Translations under genes and position numbers: made by a program
From: Chthoniobacteraceae bacterium
Lineage (GTDB): Bacteria; Verrucomicrobiota; Verrucomicrobiia; Chthoniobacterales; Chthoniobacteraceae
NCBI GenBank assembly: GCA_028293625.1
Contig: JAQGOL010000034.1
Span: forward strand, 124,001 to 188,000
Length of the DNA: 64,000 nt
Direction: 5' to 3'
Notes under the pieces: generated by a model
Databases searched by the model: none
Told to the model about the DNA's origin: nothing
Seen by the model: the letters and a program-made list of their open reading frames with translations, nothing else
In this document: piece after piece, positions 37,665-46,953 of the stretch
How the letters are laid out: the number at the start of each line of letters is the position of its first letter
Numbering within the stretch: position 1 is the first letter of the stretch

Positions 37665-38222
37665 ATGAAACCCAGCCTACTCTTCGCCCTGTTAGTCCTC
37701 ACCGGGTGCAGCACTCCCGAGCACTATTACCGTCTCAGTGCCGACGGTCCTGCCCCAGCGACCGGCTCCGGCTTTTCGCTTGGAGTTGGCCCGGTTGTCC
37801 TTCCCGATTACATAGATCGCGGAGAGCTTGTCTTCCAAAGTTCCGATACCAAGTTCGAGGTTCCGTATGAACAACGCTGGACCGGTTCCCTGCGCGATAC
37901 CACCACCCGGGTCGTGGCCACAAACCTCGCTCGCCGCCTTGGCACCGGAAATTTGCACACCTATCCGTGGCCTCCAGGCACACCGCTCCGTTATCAGGTC
38001 CGCATTGATGTGCGCCAGTTTCACGCCCGTTCCGGCGGGGACGCGGTCCTTGAAGCCTCTTGGGCCGTTGAAGATGGCCAATCCGGCGCCGTCCTCCGCC
38101 GCCAGGCGGCCAATCTCACCGAGCCGGTTACTCAAAAAGGATACGATGGAATCGTGGCCGCCCAAAGCCGTCTCCTGAGCCAATTGGCCCGGAGCATAGC
38201 CCAATCCTTCCCGGCGCACTGA
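37665..38222 (+). CDS. pqiC: PqiC-type outer-membrane lipoprotein
   Basis: 185 residues from ATG 37665. A short lipoprotein signal ends in the lipobox LVLTGC, so Cys16 is the lipidated residue. The mature part has the ABC-auxiliary/PqiC pattern: YYRLSADGPAPATG, VVLPDYIDRGELVFQ and a long middle strand set. PqiC forms an octameric ring on the outer membrane that docks the PqiB tube. It is separated from pqiB by 99 bp containing a large inverted repeat, unlike the overlapping upstream genes. A terminator follows 15 bp after its stop. Confidence 0.85.
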   Translation: MKPSLLFALLVLTGCSTPEHYYRLSADGPAPATGSGFSLGVGPVVLPDYIDRGELVFQSSDTKFEVPYEQRWTGSLRDTTTRVVATNLARRLGTGNLHTYPWPPGTPLRYQVRIDVRQFHARSGGDAVLEASWAVEDGQSGAVLRRQAANLTEPVTQKGYDGIVAAQSRLLSQLARSIAQSFPAH

Positions 38223-38236
38223 TTGGCAGGTTCACA

Positions 38237-38271
38237 TGATGCCGTTTATCATGCACGGCATCAGTTTTATT
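38237..38271 (+). terminator. Rho-independent terminator of the pqi operon
   Basis: A perfect 9-bp stem (TGATGCCGT / ACGGCATCA) with a 9-base loop is followed by GTTTTATT. It starts 15 bp after the pqiC stop codon. Confidence 0.75.
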
Positions 38272-38374
38272 GGATCAGACGGCAGCGATCATGCATCACT
38301 TTGTTTGCATTGTTGCAAACCCACGATTTTCCGGCACCCTGTTTTGGATCCCCTGATCCCTACAGCTCTGCCTT

Positions 38375-41300
38375 ATGTTCTTTTGTCACCGTCGCGCTCC
38401 GATCGTTCTGTTTTTAGCGATCCTTCTGCCGCGGCTTTTATTTGCTCAGGCTGGCGGTTTGGATAGCGCTTTTAATGCAGGAACGGTGCTTAATGGGACG
38501 GTCCCGGGAACCGTTCGCGTAGTGAAAGTGCTTAGTTCAGGCAAGAGTTTGATCGCCGGAGAGTTCACTTCCATCAATGGGAATCCGCATGGCAGCATTG
38601 CCTTGCTCAATAGTGACGGTTCGCTCGACTCCGATTTTAACGGGACTGCCAACGGAATCGTTCACGCGATCCTGGTGCAGGCCGACGGGAAAATTTTAAT
38701 CGGCGGAGAATTCACTAAATACAATGGCGTCAGCCGCAACCGCATCGCCCGGCTCAGCAGTATTGGCGCGCTCGACACCTCTTTTAACCCCGGCACTGGT
38801 TTTGACGGACCGGTTTACGCCCTCACGGGCACACTGAGCATCTACGCCGGAGGCGATTTTTCCACGTTCAACGGCGTCAGCCGGAGTAGGATCGCGCAAC
38901 TGGCGTTCACGGGCGCCTTATTCCCGACCAACATAACCGGCGGCGCTAACGGAGCAGTTTACGCGCTGATTACTGTAAATGAAGCGATTGGGGGAAGCAC
39001 TTCACTCTACGCCGGTGGAGCCTTTACCACATTCGGCGGCGTGAATCGAAACCGACTTGCCAAGGTAACTTCCGCCACGGTGGACTCCACCTTTAATGCT
39101 TCTGGCGGTCCCAATGGCCCGGTCTATTCGCTGGCATTTATGGGCAGCTCCAACTCAAGCGTGCTTTACTTCGGAGGCGATTTCACCAGCGTGGGCGCAA
39201 TTAATCGCGGCCGAATCGCTCGCTGGACAACCACTCAGCTTGGCGCGAGTCCAACGATTTTGGACCCGGCATTCAACTTCTCGATCGATGGAATCTGCCG
39301 AAGTCTGGCCGTGACCGGCACCCTATCAAATCCCCAGGTTTATGCCGGGGGGGACTTTACCAACATCAACGGCCAGCCCCGGAGCGGGATCGCGAGGCTG
39401 AGCTTTATTTTGGAGTCTCCGATTGGCACCACCCGCTATTGGAATTTGGATAATAGCTATGGCTCAGCTAATGGAGTTAATGGAACCGTTTATCAGATCG
39501 AGGTTGCCAATGATGGCAAAGCCTTGGCCGGCGGTGCGTTTACCACCTTTGCCGGTGTAGCCACGCCCCCCGTCGTCCGGCTTTATAGCGACACAGGAAA
39601 TCAACTTCCCGCTGCTCCAGGCGGCCTTGTTGTGCGCACCCTCAGCAACACTCAGATTTATGCGCAGTGGTCCGCCAGCCTGAGCGCCTCCACTTACACG
39701 CTCGAGCGCAGTGCCGACGGCGTAACGGGTTGGAGCCAGATTTACACAGGGGCTAACACGCAGCGCTATGAAAACGGTTTGATACCCGGAACCGCTTATT
39801 TTTATCGGGTGACCGCCACCAATTCAAACGGCAGTAGCGCGGCTTCCCCAGTCGTCAGCGCAAACACGAATCCCACCGCATGGAAGGGCGCGGGAGCGGT
39901 GGAGCCCCTGCCCGCCGCGGGGTTCACTGACGGCGTTATTTACGCCATCGTGCCCCAGCCTGATGGGAAAATTCTTCTGGGAGGCTCTTTTAAAAATGTT
40001 CTTGGTGTTGCCCGGCAATCGATCGCGCGGCTGCTCCCTGATCGTACTCTGGATCCAAGTTTTAACCCCGGCACAGGCCCGGACTATGCGGTGAACCGGA
40101 TTGCGCTGCTTCGGGATGGACGAATTTATATCCAAGGGAGCTTTGGCATCGTTTCGGGCGTAAACCGCGCCGGCCTTGCCCGACTGCACGCCGATGGTTC
40201 GCTCGATCCGACATTTAACGCGGGCAACGGAGCCTCTGGCACCTACGACATGGTCATCGGTGCGGATGACAGGCTCCTCGTCACTGGGAGTTTCAGCGGC
40301 TTCGATGGCGGCTTTAATGGAACCGGGCACTACAACCTGGTGCGGCTGAATCTCGATGGGTCCGTTGATCTGACCTACAATGTGGGCCTCTCCACAATAC
40401 CCTCCGCCATTGCGTTGCAATCTGACGGCCGGCTTCTTATTACAAGCTTCTTTGGCAGCGCCAATGGGATCGATTTCAGCGGCCATCTGGCCCGGCTCAA
40501 TGCCGACGGCAGCCTGGACACGGATTTCAAGGCCAATATCACAAGCATACTGAACATTATTGCACTGCAAAATGGAGGCATTCTTGTCACGACCTACGCC
40601 TCCGGCCCCCCAGGTTCTCCACGGAATGGAACGACGTTATTGAATGCCGATGGCACGCCCAACCCCGCTTTTTCCGCCCCCGCTTTCGATGGGACTTCGG
40701 ACTTCGTTGCCGCTCAACCCGACGGCAAGTTCATTGTGGCCGGCAGCTTCATGGAGATCGGGAATGTCACACGATGGAAATTGGCCCGGTTTAATGCTGA
40801 CGGCTCCGTTGATGCCACGTTCGATCCGGGTGCCGGCCCGGGCAGCGGCAGCATCGGCGCCATGGCCGTCCTCGGCGATACGGGACTGCTGGTTGCTGGC
40901 AGTTTCACCTCCTTTGGGGAGAGCACGCATGATTATCTTGTCTATCTCAAAGGGGACGGCAACGCGGCTCCCCCGCCCGCTGTCGAACCGTTGCTCGCCA
41001 CATCGCCCAGCAGCAGCAGCCTGCGGCTTTCCTGGAAGGATGGCGCGGGCGAATTCTCGTATCATCTGGAACGCAGCCTCGATGGCGTTGGCGGCTGGAA
41101 CACCATTGCGGACCTCCCATGGGATTCCACCACCTTTACCGATACTGGACGCATCGCCGGCACCGAATATTTCTATCGGTTGCGCGCGTCCAATTCCGCG
41201 GGCAACTCTCCGTTCTCCGCCAATCTCGCTGGACGAACGCTCTCACTCTATAGCCAGTGGAAACTTGATTACGGTTTCTCGACAACGGAACCGGACAGCT

Positions 41301-41590
41301 CCGATGGCGATGGGGATGGAGTCAGCACCCTCATGGAATATGCGCTTGGGCTCGACCCAAAGAGCCCTCAGTTTGACGGATTGCCAGTCAACCAGCTTCT
41401 CAACGGAGCTCTTGCCTTAAGCTACCGGCGCTTCCGCTCCGACGTGCTTTATCTGGTGGAAACCTCCACGGATCTCGAAACCTGGACGACGGTTGGTGTC
41501 ACACAAGGCGCCGGCCCCTTTCCTATCGCGTGGACACTCACCGGCAATGCTTCTCAGAAATATCTGCGCCTAAAAGTAACCGTGCCATAG
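38375..41590 (+). CDS. Secreted delta-60 repeat protein with fibronectin III domains
   Basis: 1071 residues. The signal peptide is APIVLFLAILLPRLLFAQA. Two delta-60 repeat blocks follow, with units such as DGKILIGGEFTKYNGVSRN and RIARLSSIGALDTSFNPGT. One fibronectin III-like domain follows the first block (about 410-500), another follows the second (about 870-960). The last 120 residues hold SDGDGDGVSTLMEYALGLDP, a calcium-binding-like motif, and a final beta domain found again at the end of the RCC1 giant. This composition is typical of large surface or secreted proteins of Verrucomicrobiota. The ligand is unknown. The gene is monocistronic and convergent with the CotH gene. Confidence 0.88.
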   Translation: MFFCHRRAPIVLFLAILLPRLLFAQAGGLDSAFNAGTVLNGTVPGTVRVVKVLSSGKSLIAGEFTSINGNPHGSIALLNSDGSLDSDFNGTANGIVHAILVQADGKILIGGEFTKYNGVSRNRIARLSSIGALDTSFNPGTGFDGPVYALTGTLSIYAGGDFSTFNGVSRSRIAQLAFTGALFPTNITGGANGAVYALITVNEAIGGSTSLYAGGAFTTFGGVNRNRLAKVTSATVDSTFNASGGPNGPVYSLAFMGSSNSSVLYFGGDFTSVGAINRGRIARWTTTQLGASPTILDPAFNFSIDGICRSLAVTGTLSNPQVYAGGDFTNINGQPRSGIARLSFILESPIGTTRYWNLDNSYGSANGVNGTVYQIEVANDGKALAGGAFTTFAGVATPPVVRLYSDTGNQLPAAPGGLVVRTLSNTQIYAQWSASLSASTYTLERSADGVTGWSQIYTGANTQRYENGLIPGTAYFYRVTATNSNGSSAASPVVSANTNPTAWKGAGAVEPLPAAGFTDGVIYAIVPQPDGKILLGGSFKNVLGVARQSIARLLPDRTLDPSFNPGTGPDYAVNRIALLRDGRIYIQGSFGIVSGVNRAGLARLHADGSLDPTFNAGNGASGTYDMVIGADDRLLVTGSFSGFDGGFNGTGHYNLVRLNLDGSVDLTYNVGLSTIPSAIALQSDGRLLITSFFGSANGIDFSGHLARLNADGSLDTDFKANITSILNIIALQNGGILVTTYASGPPGSPRNGTTLLNADGTPNPAFSAPAFDGTSDFVAAQPDGKFIVAGSFMEIGNVTRWKLARFNADGSVDATFDPGAGPGSGSIGAMAVLGDTGLLVAGSFTSFGESTHDYLVYLKGDGNAAPPPAVEPLLATSPSSSSLRLSWKDGAGEFSYHLERSLDGVGGWNTIADLPWDSTTFTDTGRIAGTEYFYRLRASNSAGNSPFSANLAGRTLSLYSQWKLDYGFSTTEPDSSDGDGDGVSTLMEYALGLDPKSPQFDGLPVNQLLNGALALSYRRFRSDVLYLVETSTDLETWTTVGVTQGAGPFPIAWTLTGNASQKYLRLKVTVP

Positions 41591-41610
41591 GCAAAAACCG
41601 CCCGGCCATT

Positions 41611-41629
41611 ATCCCGTTCTCTGCGGGAT
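41611..41629. terminator. Weak hairpin between convergent genes
   Basis: ATCCCG / CGGGAT with a 7-base loop lies in the 38-bp gap between two convergent genes and overlaps the stop codon of the CotH gene. No good T-run follows on either strand, so it is only a possible terminator. Confidence 0.3.
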
Positions 41630-44600
41630 TAATGCGAGACCGCTCGGAAAAACTGTTTCCCTTCATTTGCGCTGGCGGGCACCACCAACTCTGCGCGACC
41701 GTCGGTTCCAATCGTAAAAGCAAGCGCCTCGCTCCAACCGATAAGGTCGGCCGATTTTTCAAGCATGTAAGGAGCGCCGGGCGTGCCGCGGATCGAAAGA
41801 CGAACCTGGGCAGCCTCACGAAGGATGCCCAGCATCGTCGGGGGTTGCGGGATGAAACGGGCGGTCACACTCGTTGCGGCACTTAGCGCGAGCGAAATGG
41901 TGGCATTATTCGGAAGCCCGGGCACCCCGCTCCAACCGGCAAACTGATAACCCGGAGCCGGTACCGCGCTAAGGGTGATCGGCGTGTTCTGGAAATAAGT
42001 GCCGCTCCACGGATAAGGCGAGAGGGCATTGGCGCCTGGCAGCTGCGAATTGACCAGCAACCGATTGACGCGCACGGAGCCGCGGACCGGGTCGCTGACA
42101 TTGACGGTAAGCGGCAAGCTGCCTCCCAGCGCGAAGGTGGAAATGAAATGCTGACGCACATTGGCGGAGCGGAGCGCCGCGAAATCGCGCACCACCTGCA
42201 CACGGCTTTGCCACGTCGCCACGGAAGCGCCATTGACCTGCCACCGGCGATGATGCTCAGCCATTGCCGGTTGAAGCTCCGCCTTCATCGCATCAAGCAA
42301 CGCCGTCGCGCGCGCCGGCTGAAACCACGAGTTCAACAGATCCGCGGCTGTATTGATGAAATCACGCTTGAACTCCGGATTGGTCAGCAAGCGCCGCAGA
42401 AACGCCGTTCCCCACGCATTATTGAATCCGGATCGGCCGGTTGGCGAAATAGCCACCGCGAGCGTGTTCTCAGTCACCCCGGCGCTCCACATGTGGCCAA
42501 GCCCAAGGTCGACATCGAAGAGAAACCAGCGCCAACGCCCATCCTTGCCGCGACCCAGCGTGGCGTCCGGTTGGGCAAGCCGGCGCCGCCAAACGCGCGT
42601 GTTGTTCTGCGGCCAATCAGCGTTGGCGTAAAAAATCTCGCAGAGCTGGTAATGAAGAAAACTGTCGGTATCGAGCCGGGCGCGGACGTAATCGTAATTG
42701 GCTTGGATGGCGAGATTGTGAGTCTCCGCATAATTGCGCAGGTCGATGAATGCCTGCTCGTCTCCCGGCTGGCCTTCGTCGAGCGAGCCCGCGCCGGAAA
42801 GAATCACCACCTCGTCATCATCAACGCCATAATGTGCCTGCACATAACGCGCATCCTGCTGCTCCCTCAGGGTGAGCACGCCCCAGTATTCGCCATCGAG
42901 ATAAATCGAGGTGGGGCGTGAGGACATCAGATCGACTCCGAGGCCGGCCGCCAACCGCGCGGCAAAGTCATCGCGCATGATCGCGCCATCCCAATCATTT
43001 CCAAAATTGCGCAGCCGCAAATGGCGGAAAAGAGTGAGCGGCAAACCGTCCCCAAGTTTTTTCAGGCCGGCAAAGATCGGGAACGCAATGGCATCCTCAG
43101 GCGATTCCTCGCCCCGCGCCTTGATGCCAAATGATTTCTGCCGGAACGAACGCGACGACTGCCCCTGAATGTCGATGACGGCCGGCTCAGCGAAGCCGGG
43201 CGATCCGTCTGCGTTAAAAAACTCAAGATGCGCCGCGCGTTCCCAGGCGCCGCCGCGTTGCGTATAGTTCGCCGGAGTATGCCCGGTAAGCGCCTCGCCC
43301 GGATGTGTGGCGACATATTGGTCGAAGATGGAGCCGAGCATATAGATGCCACTCGCGTAGTCAAAAAGCCCGGCCGGCGGCGTCGCGATCGCAAGCGTTG
43401 GCAACCCATCCGAGCGCGTGGCATCGGCGCCGACAAAATAAGTGTGCGTGGTAATGGGTCCGGGCAATCCGCCGGCCCGAAAGCCCCGCGCCCGGACGAC
43501 CGTCGCTTTGCGCACCTCGCCCACGGGCGGTTTCCAACCATCCGTATGCTGATTCACCGTCGCGGTGCCTTGAATCATCGAAATCCCATTCGGCGCGCCC
43601 AAACGGCTTGCGATCGTCAACGGTCCAGTAACCGCCGCCGACGCCTCGCCAGGCTCCGAACCATCCAGTGTGTAGCGAAGCGTCACGCCTGGCTCGGTGG
43701 TTGAAAGCGCAATCGCAAGCGTGTTGCCGTAAAATCCGCCAGGTATCGAGAACCCGGGAGCGTCAAAAACAAGGCTCTCGTAAGGCGCCGCCGGTGTGTT
43801 CGAGCGGCCCGGGGTCGGTTCGGCAAAAAATTTCCACGCTCCTGTCGCGCTCGGGAAACGGCCGCTGCTCGTGTCGCGCGCCAGGCGCACAGCGGGCGAT
43901 ACGTCGGCCTGCGTGCCGTCGGGTTTGGTCAGCGTGAGCGATTCGCCCTCCGACTTGAGCGAAAAGTTCGTATGCAACGGCGTGGCGGCGCCTTTGCGAT
44001 CCTTGCCGGAGGCGAACACAACAAGGTAACCGCGCGGCGGAATGGTGACCGCTGGAAATATCCATTTAAACGGCATCCCCGGCTGATCCGAGAGCCCCCA
44101 GCCTGCAAGTGGGGCCGGTGCGCTGGTGCCGTTGAAGATTTCGATCCAATCGGAGGAATCACCGTCTTCATCATGCAGCGAATCATTATTTACCGAAACA
44201 ACTTCGTTAAGGACCACTCCGATGTTGAGCGGTGTCAATACGCCGGTGATTGCGTCAATTTCAAAAATGCGTGGCCCGGTTGAGTTGGTTCTCGTGAACT
44301 CGATCCTGAAATCGTCCCCAACCACCGCACCATCAGCAAAAATCCGCGTCACATCGCCGTCAAAACCGTTGTTATCGAAGAGATCAACCTGCGTTCCTTC
44401 GACAAAAAAGCGCACCAACTCAGTGTCACGCTCCGCACTTGGACCATCGCCGGAAAGTCCGAGGCGATACCCGGAAAGCGTCAATGGCTCACTGGTGTGC
44501 CATTCGATAAAATCAACGGTCTCCCCGCCATCGCCCATAATGAGGTTGCCATTGTCCGCAACGCCCCCATCGCCGAAGATAAAATCCTCCGGCTCGACCG

Positions 44601-45378
44601 GTCCGTTGTTGTTTCCAAAGGCGTCTTCGACCGAGTCGCTGCCCGATACGCGGCTGCTCACTTTAAAAACCGAGGAGAGCCCCGGCCCCTCGTCATCCAG
44701 CGCCGCCCCCGCCCGTCCGGTCACTGAATTTGTCGCCGCGTTAAAAGCAATCCGGTCAAGGAAGTTGCCGTTTTGCTCACCCGTTGTCCCCTCCGCGTCG
44801 AGTTCGACCAAACGGGCGCCGGCGTTTGAGGCACGCGTTATTTCAAGCCGGAATGCGCGCAGATTGGTCGCGGGAACGGCAAACGCGCTCTCCTGGATCA
44901 AGAGCGGCACATTGGTATTGCCTCCCGGACCTCCCGGAATCGTCCCCCCGGAGATTTGGGAAAACGTCATTCCGTCACTGCTTGCGAGGAGCCGAAACGA
45001 AGCGGCGCCCCTGGAAGGACTTGCGGCATTATCCTGAAAAAGCAACAGCGAGATGCTCGCAAGATTGACCGGCGCCGGCGTCTGCCACTGGATGGAATCA
45101 AGCGCACCGGCCGGCACCCCATCCGCAAAGATCACATGGGTCGGCTCGACCCACCCATTCGTTGTCGAAAAGCCGAGTAAAGAGCGCGGGTCCGCATTGC
45201 CGGCGCCATTGTGCAAGGGCGTCGAGACAATGACGCGGGTCCCCTGTGAAATATCAAAAAGATCGCTCGTGACGCCTTCGCCTCCGGCGGTGCTGAAGAC
45301 CGGCGCCGCGCCACCTTTTGAGACCGCAAATAAAAGGGCGAACAGGACAATTTTCAGCACGGATCGCATCGGCGGCAT
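41629..45378 (-). CDS. CotH kinase-like / lamin-tail domain surface protein
   Basis: 1249 residues from ATG 45378; a GTG at 45393 and an ATG at 45369 are alternatives. A signal peptide (VLKIVLFALLFAVS) leads an unnamed module of about 370 residues (45300-44230) that also makes up the neighbouring PEP-CTERM protein. Then come a lamin-tail domain (SSDWIEIFNGTSAPAPLAGW), a chitobiase-like beta domain (GVTLRYTLDGSEPGE), a CotH kinase-like domain (43200-42450; RWFLFDVDLGLGH) and an InlB B-type repeat (AVPAPGYQFAGWSG). CotH proteins of spore coats are atypical protein kinases; activity of bacterial multidomain versions is mostly unproven. It is probably secreted or surface-bound. Confidence 0.88.
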   Translation of the reverse strand: MPPMRSVLKIVLFALLFAVSKGGAAPVFSTAGGEGVTSDLFDISQGTRVIVSTPLHNGAGNADPRSLLGFSTTNGWVEPTHVIFADGVPAGALDSIQWQTPAPVNLASISLLLFQDNAASPSRGAASFRLLASSDGMTFSQISGGTIPGGPGGNTNVPLLIQESAFAVPATNLRAFRLEITRASNAGARLVELDAEGTTGEQNGNFLDRIAFNAATNSVTGRAGAALDDEGPGLSSVFKVSSRVSGSDSVEDAFGNNNGPVEPEDFIFGDGGVADNGNLIMGDGGETVDFIEWHTSEPLTLSGYRLGLSGDGPSAERDTELVRFFVEGTQVDLFDNNGFDGDVTRIFADGAVVGDDFRIEFTRTNSTGPRIFEIDAITGVLTPLNIGVVLNEVVSVNNDSLHDEDGDSSDWIEIFNGTSAPAPLAGWGLSDQPGMPFKWIFPAVTIPPRGYLVVFASGKDRKGAATPLHTNFSLKSEGESLTLTKPDGTQADVSPAVRLARDTSSGRFPSATGAWKFFAEPTPGRSNTPAAPYESLVFDAPGFSIPGGFYGNTLAIALSTTEPGVTLRYTLDGSEPGEASAAVTGPLTIASRLGAPNGISMIQGTATVNQHTDGWKPPVGEVRKATVVRARGFRAGGLPGPITTHTYFVGADATRSDGLPTLAIATPPAGLFDYASGIYMLGSIFDQYVATHPGEALTGHTPANYTQRGGAWERAAHLEFFNADGSPGFAEPAVIDIQGQSSRSFRQKSFGIKARGEESPEDAIAFPIFAGLKKLGDGLPLTLFRHLRLRNFGNDWDGAIMRDDFAARLAAGLGVDLMSSRPTSIYLDGEYWGVLTLREQQDARYVQAHYGVDDDEVVILSGAGSLDEGQPGDEQAFIDLRNYAETHNLAIQANYDYVRARLDTDSFLHYQLCEIFYANADWPQNNTRVWRRRLAQPDATLGRGKDGRWRWFLFDVDLGLGHMWSAGVTENTLAVAISPTGRSGFNNAWGTAFLRRLLTNPEFKRDFINTAADLLNSWFQPARATALLDAMKAELQPAMAEHHRRWQVNGASVATWQSRVQVVRDFAALRSANVRQHFISTFALGGSLPLTVNVSDPVRGSVRVNRLLVNSQLPGANALSPYPWSGTYFQNTPITLSAVPAPGYQFAGWSGVPGLPNNATISLALSAATSVTARFIPQPPTMLGILREAAQVRLSIRGTPGAPYMLEKSADLIGWSEALAFTIGTDGRAELVVPASANEGKQFFRAVSH

Positions 45379-45438
45379 GGGCAAACCGTTCACGGGGTTT
45401 TTGCGATCAACTCCGCGCGGTGGTTCAGAGCGCCGATA

Positions 45439-46659
45439 TTACCTCCGTGGCCGGCGCAACGCGAGAAGACCTGCGCCGCTTAAAAGCGCGACAAGCGCGG
45501 ACGGTTCAGGAACGGCTGCCACGATCGCGTCGATCTCAAAAATCCGTCCACCACTCTGCGTGGTGCGCGTGAACTCGATCCGGAAATCATCGCCGGTGAC
45601 CGCGCCCCCGGCGAAAAGCCGGGAGACATCGCCATCAAAGCCGTTGTTATCAAAAAGATCGACCTCAACGCCTTCAATCAGGAAGCGGACCATTTCGGTA
45701 TCACGGTTTGGATCCGTCCCATCGCCCGAGAGGCCGAGCTTAAAACCGGCGAGCCGCACGGGCGAGGAAGTGTGCCATTCAATAAAGTCGACCGCCTCGC
45801 CTTCGTCGCCAAAAACGGCATTGCCATTATCCACGGCGCCTCCGTCGGCGAAGATATAATCCTCGGGCTCAATGGCTCCATTGTTATTGCCCACGGCATC
45901 GATCGGGGAATCGGAACCGATTCCCGGGCTCGCTCCGCCGGCGGTGATCAATCCGGGCCCTTGATCATCGGACTGCGCGGCACCGCGGCCCGTGAGCGTA
46001 TTCAAAGCGTAATTAAAGGCCAGCCGATCAAGGTAAGTGGCGGCAACCGGCACCGCAGCCGACCCGGAAGCATCAAGTTCAAGGACGCGGACGCCTTGGT
46101 TTGTCAATCGTGTGACTTCAAGGCGAAACGCGCGCACGGCGTTCGTGGTTCCCGTGAGCGCATCATCGTGAATGAGAAGCGGTATATTGGCGTTGGCACC
46201 GTTCACATCGCTTGGGATTGTGCCGCTTGAAACCGCGGAGAAATTCACTCCATCCTGGCTGGCGAAAAGGGCATACGAAGATGCGCCTCGTACTGCATTG
46301 CCTGCGCCATCCTGCTGCAAATGCAGGTCAATGCTTGAAAGATTAATCCAGCCCGGTGTCTGCCATTCAATAAAATCGACCGTGCCCGCGCCGGGGCCAT
46401 CCGAAAAAAGCGAATGGTTTGTTTCCACAAAACCGCTGATTCCACCAAATGCCGAACGCGGATCCGACTCGCCGGCGCCATTGTGTTGCGGAGTCGAAAA
46501 GATGACCTGGTTGCCCTGCAATATATCAAAGATATCAGTGGTGATCCCTTCCCCGCCCGGTCCATCCGTGGTGAAAACGGGTGCCGCGTGAAGCGCCGCG
46601 CCAATCCCAAGCGCACAGAGAGTAACAATGGAGGAGACAAGAAAATGGTGTTTGTTCAT
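45439..46659 (-). CDS. PEP-CTERM sorting-signal protein
   Basis: 406 residues. The signal peptide is FLVSSIVTLCALGIGAALHA. The last residues VPEPSALVALLSGAGLLALRRP form the tripartite PEP-CTERM signal: PEP motif, membrane helix, Arg cluster. In other bacteria this signal is processed by exosortase, and the protein is released to or beyond the cell surface. The whole mature part is homologous to the N-terminal module of the CotH gene 60 bp downstream. Shared lines include VDLFDNNGFDGDV and GDDFRIEFTRT. No exosortase gene is in the window. The two genes are on the same strand and may be co-transcribed. Confidence 0.9.
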   Translation of the reverse strand: MNKHHFLVSSIVTLCALGIGAALHAAPVFTTDGPGGEGITTDIFDILQGNQVIFSTPQHNGAGESDPRSAFGGISGFVETNHSLFSDGPGAGTVDFIEWQTPGWINLSSIDLHLQQDGAGNAVRGASSYALFASQDGVNFSAVSSGTIPSDVNGANANIPLLIHDDALTGTTNAVRAFRLEVTRLTNQGVRVLELDASGSAAVPVAATYLDRLAFNYALNTLTGRGAAQSDDQGPGLITAGGASPGIGSDSPIDAVGNNNGAIEPEDYIFADGGAVDNGNAVFGDEGEAVDFIEWHTSSPVRLAGFKLGLSGDGTDPNRDTEMVRFLIEGVEVDLFDNNGFDGDVSRLFAGGAVTGDDFRIEFTRTTQSGGRIFEIDAIVAAVPEPSALVALLSGAGLLALRRPRR

Positions 46660-46953
46660 TTGGTTGGTGGAACCGGAGCGCGGGGGGACACGCAGGGAGG
46701 GTCGAGTTCACGCTACATAAAGCCCCGGAGTCAAGTCGTAACATGGCAAGTTGTTCGCCATTCTGTCCACTCACCGTAATCAAGCTTAGCAGCGCATTAT
46801 ACGGCACAGAGAGACACAGTCATTTGCAAAGTTCGGCGGCCAAAACCGCCATGGTGGCTCGGTGGCGGCATGCGCAGTCGTTCCAGCGGTTTCGCTCATG
46901 TTAGAATTTTGTGCTTCTGCGTTATCAAAATGCGCGGCATTGATTTCAACCAT

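Noticed and set aside
42148-42921. 257-residue + strand frame inside the CotH gene
   Set aside because: Antisense to a clear CotH domain and without any recognisable motif.
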